Origin: Opitutaceae bacterium
GTDB taxonomy: Bacteria > Verrucomicrobiota > Verrucomicrobiia > Opitutales > Opitutaceae
Length of the DNA stretch: 64,000 nt
Direction of reading: 5' to 3'
NCBI GenBank assembly: GCA_028688225.1
Contig: JAQTYQ010000017.1
Span: forward strand, 17,939-81,938
This document shows positions 58,586 through 64,000 of the stretch, piece by piece. Position 1 is the first letter of the stretch. Each line of letters starts with the position of its first letter. Position numbers and translations under genes: made by a program. The notes under the pieces are model-generated. The model did not search any database and was not told where the DNA came from. It saw only the letters and a list, made by a program, of their open reading frames with translations.

Positions 58586-59403
58586 CCAAATACCCGCATC
58601 ATCATGCCTACCCGGATGGCAGCACCGATCTCGCCGTCGCCGCCTTGCTGACGGTGTGGAGCTCGCTGGCCGACTATCAGGAAGACCTCGTGCTGGTGGG
58701 CGGCCTCGTGCCGAAATTCCTTTGCGCCCATCCGCCGGAAGCGCTGCCCGCCGTGACGATGGACGTGGACCTGGGCATCACGCTCGGCGCGACCGGAGGC
58801 CAATACGGCACGATCAGCTCGCATCTCCAAGGCATCGGTTTCAAGCGCGAGGAGCAGCGTTTTCGCAAAGACATCAACGGCCTGCCGCTCTTCGTCGATT
58901 TTCTCACCGAAGCCGGGAAACCCGGCCAGACGGCCGCGATGGTGGACGACGTGCCGGTCAGCTCCTTCCCCGGCGTCAACCGCGCGCTGGCCGTCCATCG
59001 CCTTGTGACCGTCAGCGGCCGGGACTTTTTCGGCGGCCAGCAGAACTGCCGCGTAAAAGTCTGCGAAATCGGCCCGTGGCTCGTCCTGAAACTGAACGCG
59101 TTTGCCCGCCGCCAGCAGCCCAAAGACGCATTCGATATTTACCAAGGCGGGCTGTACTACGACGGCGGCAACGAGCTCGCGGCCCGGCGTTTCCAAGAAG
59201 AAGCCCGGGAGAATTCGGGCTACCCGGCGACAAAAGAAGCCCTCGCCCAGTTCTTTGGTTCGCCGGAGGCGAGCGGGCCGGCCCGGTGCGTTGAATTCAT
59301 GATCGGCGGATTGCAGGGGCAAATGCCCGAGGCCGATTTTCAGTTTAGACGGGGTCAGATCATCAACGACCTGTTGGACATCGCGCGCCTTTTGTCGGGA
59401 TGA
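58582..59403 (+). CDS. AbiEii-like nucleotidyltransferase toxin candidate
   Basis: The protein has 273 residues. The nucleotidyltransferase core is visible: VLVGGLVPKFL (Gly-Gly motif) and AVTMDVDLGITL (DxD). Further family features are EIGPWLVLKLNAFARRQQPKDAFDIYQ, which parallels the 'KL.A...R...KD..DL' motif of AbiEii/GSU proteins. Such enzymes can modify tRNA or other substrates and cause phage-abortive dormancy. With the upstream gene it makes a complete-looking two-gene unit. Confidence 0.82.
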   Translation: MTKYPHHHAYPDGSTDLAVAALLTVWSSLADYQEDLVLVGGLVPKFLCAHPPEALPAVTMDVDLGITLGATGGQYGTISSHLQGIGFKREEQRFRKDINGLPLFVDFLTEAGKPGQTAAMVDDVPVSSFPGVNRALAVHRLVTVSGRDFFGGQQNCRVKVCEIGPWLVLKLNAFARRQQPKDAFDIYQGGLYYDGGNELAARRFQEEARENSGYPATKEALAQFFGSPEASGPARCVEFMIGGLQGQMPEADFQFRRGQIINDLLDIARLLSG

Positions 59404-59504
59404 CCACGGCGGGCGTGCCGTCACCGAGGGCCCTGCAACGACGGTATTGCAACGCAATTAAGGAGAGCCCGGAGCAATCTGCGGCGACCAACGTGAGCCG
59501 CAGT

Positions 59505-59782
59505 TTGCGATGGCTCTCCTCCTCGACGTGGCACAGCTGCATATAACAGCGCCAGATCAAAGCGGGATCGTCGGCGGTCATGTTCGTGCGCAGCAGATAC
59601 CGGCCCTCGCGTTGGCGCACGGCGCGCAGTTTTTCGCGGTCGAGTTGGTAACGAAGCGCACCGGCGTCACTCACCTCGACGTGGACCAGGCCCACGGCGA
59701 TGCGGCCGGCCCGGTCCTGCGCGGCGCCGAGTTTCTTCAAGAGCGTGTCCCTGGGCGGTGCCTGCTTTTGGAGTTCGTCCAA
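59505..59782 (-). pseudogene. Transposase fragment, IS1634-like DDE type
   Basis: The open frame 59363-59782 encodes REGRYLLRTNMTADDPALIW then RCYMQLCHVEE, the C-terminal catalytic region of IS1634/IS4-like transposases (YLLRTN, WRxYxQLxxVEE). The homology ends near 59505; the remaining frame is unrelated. The upstream DDE positions are missing, so the element is dead. It lies between the AbiE-like pair and tRNA-Ser. Confidence 0.72.
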
Positions 59783-59914
59783 GCGGTACCCCGACTTCGT
59801 CCAGAAAAGTTCTTACGGACGCGCTTACCATCCAACCAACCGGAAACGCGGAAAACGACCTCCCGGGAGGGATTCGTGAATTCTGAGATGACGAACGCTG
59901 AGTCTTGCTTCATG

Positions 59915-59945
59915 ACCGATTTGCCACGTCAACTGGCAAATCGGT
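59915..59945. repeat. Perfect 12-bp-stem hairpin downstream of tRNA-Ser
   Basis: ACCGATTTGCCA (59915-59926) and TGGCAAATCGGT (59934-59945) flank a 7-base loop. It lies on the 3' side of the minus-strand tRNA gene, 40 bp away, and could end its transcript, or be an end of the decayed insertion element. No T-run follows. Confidence 0.6.
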
Positions 59946-59984
59946 TGTTGGGCGGCCTAACTCGCGCTTATTACGCGGGTTAAG

Positions 59985-60074
<90 letters not shown>

Positions 60075-60149
60075 GGGCGGCCAGAGGGGGCAAATAGAGC
60101 GTGAAGCCGTTGCGTGGGTCAAGGGGTTATTCCGGACAGAGCAGTGCAG

Positions 60150-60323
60150 CCGAATCGTTACGACGATTTGGTCTTGGGTTGGTTGTTGTTGCCGGGGTCG
60201 CCCTGGCTCGGCGAAGCGTGATGCGAAGACGGCCGACCCCGGATGAGCGGCCTCACCGAGGCCAGTTGCAAGTCCACGGGCTTCACCCTTGATGCGCGCT
60301 ACCAGAGGAATCCTAACGATTGG
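60150..60323. mobile_element. MITE-like dispersed repeat, copy 2
   Basis: This is the reverse-oriented relative of 13324-13500. The ends are inverted: GAATCGTTACGA (60152-60163) and TAACGATT (60314-60321). The core GCCGGGGTCGCC...GGCCGACCCCGG and GGCCTCACCGAGGCCAG match copy 1 in reverse complement. It occupies most of the gap between tRNA-Ser and nuoB. 60324-60557 holds no gene, and no nuoA. Confidence 0.65.
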
Positions 60324-60557
60324 GGCGGGCAGGATGCGCCAGGCGTCGCAGCCCGGGAGCCGGTTCTGCTGGCGGGCCGGCTGTCCCGGTCCGGGAGCCA
60401 GTTGTGAACCGGCGCCAGGGCTGCCGCAGTTATAAGAAATTGCGCGTGATCGGGGCAGGACGATGAAAGTAAAACGCGTTAATGGGCTGCCGGAACAAAA
60501 CCTACTTGCGCGACTAGGGGGGGGTGCTAGCTTGATGCGTTCTTGTTGGAACTGCCC

Positions 60558-61067
60558 ATGGTATCCCCGAACCCAGAGCTCAATTACGATAGCAAGATCG
60601 AGGGGGATATGGTCGTCTCCCGGCTGGATGCGGTCATCAACTGGATTCGCACCAACTCGATGTGGCCCATGCCCATGGGCCTGGCTTGCTGCGCCATCGA
60701 ACTCATGGCCGTCGCCGCGGCGCGCTTCGACATCGCCCGCTTCGGGGCCGAGGTGATGCGTTTTTCGCCCCGCCAGTCCGACTGCATGATCGTGGCCGGC
60801 ACGGTCACCTACAAGATGGCGCCGCATGTCCGTCGGATTTACGACCAGATGGCGGCGCCCAAATGGGTCATCGCCATGGGCGCCTGCGCCAGCACCGGCG
60901 GCATGTATCGCAGCTACGCGGTGCTGCAGGGCGTGGACCGGATCGTCCCCGTGGACGTCTATGTGAGTGGATGTCCGCCCCGGCCGGAGGCCCTGCTGGA
61001 CGCGCTCATGAAATTGCAGGCCAAAGTCCGCCGGGAGCCGGCGGCGCGACGGCTTTTCAGCGCTTGA
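60558..61067 (+). CDS. nuoB: NADH-quinone oxidoreductase subunit B
   Basis: The protein has 169 residues from the ATG at 60558. It carries the N2 4Fe-4S cluster of complex I: the tandem cysteines in GLACCAIEL, the third in [10 protein letters not shown], and the fourth in [11 protein letters not shown] are all present. [23 protein letters not shown] is family-typical. It is the first nuo gene in this cluster, with no nuoA upstream; nuoC follows after 22 bp. Confidence 0.97.
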   Translation: MVSPNPELNYDSKIEGDMVVSRLDAVINWIRTNSMWPMPMGLACCAIELMAVAAARFDIARFGAEVMRFSPRQSDCMIVAGTVTYKMAPHVRRIYDQMAAPKWVIAMGACASTGGMYRSYAVLQGVDRIVPVDVYVSGCPPRPEALLDALMKLQAKVRREPAARRLFSA

Positions 61068-61089
61068 ACCGCCCAGCCCACGCCCGCCG

Positions 61090-61710
61090 ATGACCGTCAC
61101 CGCCGACGTTGCCGCCGTACTGAAGGAGCAATTCCCGCAGGTCACCGGGCGTGAAAGCCTCGACTGGCCGGCCTTCAACGTTCCGGCCGGCCAGGTCATG
61201 GCCGTCTTGCAGTGCCTGCGCGACGCAGGCGCCTTTGACATGCTCGTGGATGTGACGGCCATCGACGGGGGCCCCGGCCGGTCGCCGCGTTTCACCGTGG
61301 TGTGGCATCTGTTTTCAATCTTGCGCCAGACCTATGTGCGGGTCGCCGCCGACTGCACCGACGACACCCGGCCGGTCATGCCCAGCGCCACCGGCCTCTG
61401 GCCCGCCGCCAACTGGCACGAGCGCGAAACCTACGATATGTTCGGCATCGCCTTCACCGGGCATCCGGATCTCCGACGTATTTTGATGTGGGAGGGATAT
61501 CCGTATTTTCCGCTGCGCAAGGATTTCCCGCTGGCGGGCCTCGAGACCGAGCTGCCGGACCTGGCGGTGGTCGATGAGACCGGCGCCAAGGTCAAACCGG
61601 CGCCCTACATGGGCGGGCCGTTCGTGGCCGCGCCGGGCCGGACCATGGACGAGGCCGAGCCCCGCGCCGGAGACCAAAGCTGGACGGAGCATCAGGAGAA
61701 ACCCCTGTAA
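61090..61710 (+). CDS. nuoC: NADH-quinone oxidoreductase subunit C
   Basis: The protein has 206 residues. The 30-kDa subunit signature is clear: WHERETYDMFGIAFTGHPDLRRILMWEGYPYFPLRKDFPL. It is part of the peripheral arm and contacts NuoD and NuoB. The C-terminal tail (about 40 residues, KVKPAPYMGGPFVAAPGRTM) is longer than the shortest family members. It is separate from NuoD here, unlike the NuoCD fusion of enterobacteria. Confidence 0.95.
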   Translation: MTVTADVAAVLKEQFPQVTGRESLDWPAFNVPAGQVMAVLQCLRDAGAFDMLVDVTAIDGGPGRSPRFTVVWHLFSILRQTYVRVAADCTDDTRPVMPSATGLWPAANWHERETYDMFGIAFTGHPDLRRILMWEGYPYFPLRKDFPLAGLETELPDLAVVDETGAKVKPAPYMGGPFVAAPGRTMDEAEPRAGDQSWTEHQEKPL

Positions 61711-61729
61711 GCAGGCCAGCCCCCCCGCC

Positions 61730-62962
61730 ATGGCGACCGAATATACCTTCCCGGACAACGCGGCCAAGACGGCCGCCGCGGCGCCGGAATCTCCACCGGA
61801 AAAAATGTCCATCAGCATGGGGCCGTCGCACCCGTCGACGCACGGCGTGCTGCGCCTGCAGATGGAGCTCGATGGCGAGATTGTTACCCGGGCGGATCCG
61901 GTGGTCGGTTATTTGCACCGCGGGGACGAGAAGATCGCCGAGAACATGACCTACAACCAGTTCGTGCCCTACACGGACCGGTTGGACTACCTGGCGCCGC
62001 TGGCCAACAATGTCGCCTATGCCATTGCCGTCGAGCGCCTGGCCAAGCTCGAGGTGCCGCCGCGCTGCCAGGCGATCCGGGTGATCGTCGCAGAGCTGGC
62101 CCGCATCTCGTCCCATCTGATGGGCCTGGGCGCCTTCGGCATCGATGTGGGCGCATGGACGGTGTTCCTCTATACCTTCACCGAGCGGGAGAAGCTCTAC
62201 CGCCTCTTCGAGGAGCTGACCGGGGCGCGCTTCACCACCAGCTATACGCGCATCGGCGGCGTGGCCCGCGATGTGCCCGAGGGCTGGCTCGACCGCGTCA
62301 GCGCATTTTGCGACCAGTTCCTGCCGATTCTCGAGGAGACGCTGGCGCTGCTGACCCGCAACAAGATCTTCCTCGATCGCACCGCGGGCATCGGGGTCAT
62401 TTCGAAGCAGGATGCCATCGCCTACGGCCTCACCGGGCCCAATCTCCGTGCGACCGGCGTGCCGCTCGACCTGCGCAAGGACCGGCCCTACAGCGGCTAT
62501 GAACAATACGAGTTCGACGTGCCGGTCGGCACCCGGGGCGACTGCTATGACCGCTATCTCTGCCGCGGCGAGGAAATGCGCCAGTCGGTGCGCATCCTCC
62601 GGCAGGTCATCAAGTCTTTCCCCGGCGGCGACTGGTATGCGCGGGACGCCCGGCGTATCTTTGCCCCGCCGAAGGACAAGATCCTCACGAGCATGGAGGA
62701 GCTCATCCAGAACTTCATGCTGGTCACCGAGGGGCCCCAGCTGCCTCCGGGCGAGGTCTATTTCGAAGCCGAGAACCCGAAGGGCGCGCTCGGCTTCTAC
62801 GTGGTCTCCAAGGGCGGCGGCGTGCCGTGGCGCCTGAAGATCCGCAGCCCGTCGTTCTGCAACCTCAGCATCCTGCCCAAGGTCTGCGTCGGCGCCATGG
62901 TCGCCGACATCGTCTCGATCCTCGGCTCGTTCGACTTCGTGATGGGCGAGTGCGACCGCTGA
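61730..62962 (+). CDS. nuoD: NADH-quinone oxidoreductase subunit D
   Basis: The protein has 410 residues. The 49-kDa subunit motifs GPSHPSTHGVLRLQMELDGE, VGYLHRGDEKIAE and YLAPLANNVAYAIAVERL form the quinone pocket; the Tyr and His of the quinone site are in the expected places. The C-terminus ends IVSILGSFDFVMGECDR, as usual. nuoE follows after 23 bp. Confidence 0.97.
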   Translation: MATEYTFPDNAAKTAAAAPESPPEKMSISMGPSHPSTHGVLRLQMELDGEIVTRADPVVGYLHRGDEKIAENMTYNQFVPYTDRLDYLAPLANNVAYAIAVERLAKLEVPPRCQAIRVIVAELARISSHLMGLGAFGIDVGAWTVFLYTFTEREKLYRLFEELTGARFTTSYTRIGGVARDVPEGWLDRVSAFCDQFLPILEETLALLTRNKIFLDRTAGIGVISKQDAIAYGLTGPNLRATGVPLDLRKDRPYSGYEQYEFDVPVGTRGDCYDRYLCRGEEMRQSVRILRQVIKSFPGGDWYARDARRIFAPPKDKILTSMEELIQNFMLVTEGPQLPPGEVYFEAENPKGALGFYVVSKGGGVPWRLKIRSPSFCNLSILPKVCVGAMVADIVSILGSFDFVMGECDR

Positions 62963-62985
62963 GAAAATTGCGGAGCGATTTTCTG

Positions 62986-63477
62986 ATGAATTTGAAACCC
63001 GAAACCCTGCAGAAGATCGACGAGGTCATCACGCACTACCCGGTGAAGCGGAGTGCGGCGCTGCCGCTGCTGCACCTCGTGCAGGAGGACCAGGGCCATG
63101 TTTCCCCGGCGGCGATCGAGTGGATCGCCGGGAAACTCGAGCTGCAGCCCATCAACGTCTACGAGCTCGTCACGTTTTACCCGATGTTCCGGCAGCAACC
63201 CGTCGGCCGCCGGCACATCAAGGTCTGCCGCACGCTGTCGTGTGCGCTTGCCGGCAGTCACCAGGTCTGCGCGGAGCTGCAGCGGCAGTTCGATTGCCGC
63301 GCCGGGGAGACGGCCGCCGACGGGGCGGTGACGATCGAATTTGTCGAGTGCCTCGCGAGCTGCGGCACCGGACCGGTGGTGATGATCGACGAGGAACTCC
63401 ACGAGCAGGTGGACGTCGCCAAGGCGCGTGCCCTCGCCGCGCAGATCAAACAGCCGGCCGCCGGCCGCCAACCATGA
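62986..63477 (+). CDS. nuoE: NADH-quinone oxidoreductase subunit E
   Basis: The protein has 163 residues. The thioredoxin-like 2Fe-2S subunit has ligands in VCRTLSCAL (C-x4-C) and VECLASCGTGPVV (C-x3-C). The N-terminal helical bundle (EVITHYPVKRSAALPLLHLVQEDQGHVSPAAIEWIA) is typical. It partners NuoF in the NADH dehydrogenase module. The next ORF starts 19 bp later and is not a plain nuoF. Confidence 0.96.
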   Translation: MNLKPETLQKIDEVITHYPVKRSAALPLLHLVQEDQGHVSPAAIEWIAGKLELQPINVYELVTFYPMFRQQPVGRRHIKVCRTLSCALAGSHQVCAELQRQFDCRAGETAADGAVTIEFVECLASCGTGPVVMIDEELHEQVDVAKARALAAQIKQPAAGRQP

Positions 63478-63496
63478 ACCACCCGCCCCTTTCCCA

Positions 63497-64000
63497 ATGA
63501 GCCGTCCGGCCACCGACCTGCTTTTCACCTACGGGACGCTCCGCCGCGCCGCCGGGAACGCCGCGCACCGGCTGCTGGCCGACCGGGCGGAGATCGTCGG
63601 CCCCGGTTTTGTGCGTGGCCGGCTGTATCAGGCGACCGATTTTCCGGTGCTCGTGATCGACCCGCAGGGCGTCAAAGTCACCGGCGAGGTCTACCGGGTG
63701 TCCGTTCCCCATGCGGTTTTTGTGCGGCTCGACCAGTACGAGGGCTTCGATCCGGCCTCACCCGACACGAGCGAGTTCCGCCGCGACCTCGTGCCGGTCA
63801 CCCTGAGCGACGGCCGCACCGTCACGGCTTGGGCCTATGTTTACCAGCGCCCGCTGTTCGACCTGCAGCCGATCCCGCACGGCGATTACGCCCGATACCT
63901 CCGGAAAACACCGGACCCGCCCACGACTGACGCCGACCATCTTCCCGCCATGCCGCATCCCGCCGAACGCCGCCTGATCTTCCGGCACATTGATGAGCCC
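63497..64000 (+). CDS. Gamma-glutamylcyclotransferase-like domain fused in frame to NuoF N-terminus (partial)
   Basis: The frame is open from the ATG at 63497 to the window end. Residues 1-135 are AIG2/GGCT-like: LLFTYGTLRRAAGN (the YGTL loop), GRLYQATDFPVLV, and VRLDQYEGFDP with the catalytic-position Glu. A linker (RKTPDPPTTDADHLPA) leads without a stop to MPHPAERRLIFRHIDEP, which looks like the start of NuoF. An internal ATG at 63950 could start a separate NuoF. Either a fusion or two in-frame genes without a stop would be unusual. The remainder is outside the window. Confidence 0.75.
   Translation, partial: MSRPATDLLFTYGTLRRAAGNAAHRLLADRAEIVGPGFVRGRLYQATDFPVLVIDPQGVKVTGEVYRVSVPHAVFVRLDQYEGFDPASPDTSEFRRDLVPVTLSDGRTVTAWAYVYQRPLFDLQPIPHGDYARYLRKTPDPPTTDADHLPAMPHPAERRLIFRHIDEP

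Noticed and set aside
59363..59505. Extension of the transposase fragment to the end of its open frame
   Set aside because: Transposase similarity stops near 59505; the remaining codons read through unrelated sequence.

Overview
The window looks like chromosomal DNA of a high-GC Gram-negative bacterium of the Verrucomicrobiota, most likely Opitutaceae or a close relative. Reasons: a secretin-based type IV pilus operon, lipopolysaccharide and lipoprotein genes, a DUF5069 protein, a tiny mS38/COX24-type ribosomal protein, many pseudopilin-like genes, and several families of short intergenic repeats of the kind these genomes carry. The lineage call is an inference from gene content; no 16S rRNA gene is present.

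Layout. 1-3560: a penicillin acylase cut by the window edge, gluconokinase, DUF5069 and a small membrane protein, all on the minus strand. 3780-9700: an accessory patch with an XRE regulator plus a frameshifted ImmA/IrrE peptidase gene, gamma-glutamyltransferase, two orphan antitoxin-like genes, an HNH endonuclease and a HigBA toxin-antitoxin pair. 9800-16430: a divergent pair resembling lysosomal heparan-sulfate enzymes (alpha-N-acetylglucosaminidase and a glucosaminide N-acetyltransferase-like membrane protein), then malQ and hisC. 16500-22000: a gyrB - unknown ORF - gyrA operon. 22100-24100: an Rrf2 regulator, a coiled-coil zinc-ribbon protein and an unusually long RNase P RNA whose P1 and P2 helices can be read directly. 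24100-32050: two tandem PilV-PilW-PilX-like pseudopilin cassettes behind a CHASE4-type histidine kinase and a NarL-type response regulator. 32160-38820: rpsT, an AddB/AddA-like helicase-nuclease pair and the mS38-like gene. 39190-43660: a pilM-N-O-P-Q operon. 43960-46550: polyprenyl diphosphate synthase, an RpoE-type sigma factor and a membrane protein that may partner it. 46670-54750: class II and class I fumarases around an RNHCP protein, KdsD, a LysM lipoprotein, QueD and HemN. 54900-59980: a defence/mobility island with a Fic protein, AbiE-like genes, broken genes and a transposase relic, ending at a tRNA-Ser(GGA). 60560-64000: nuoB-C-D-E, then an ORF in which a gamma-glutamylcyclotransferase domain runs in frame into the apparent start of nuoF.

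The most unusual observations are the cyclotransferase-NuoF fusion, four 10-bp repeats at exact 23-bp intervals upstream of the Fic gene, the expanded RNase P RNA, the NAGLU/HGSNAT-like pair, the uncharacterised protein translated between the gyrase subunits, a mobile-looking ~175-bp repeat present twice, and a perfect 20-bp-stem palindrome.
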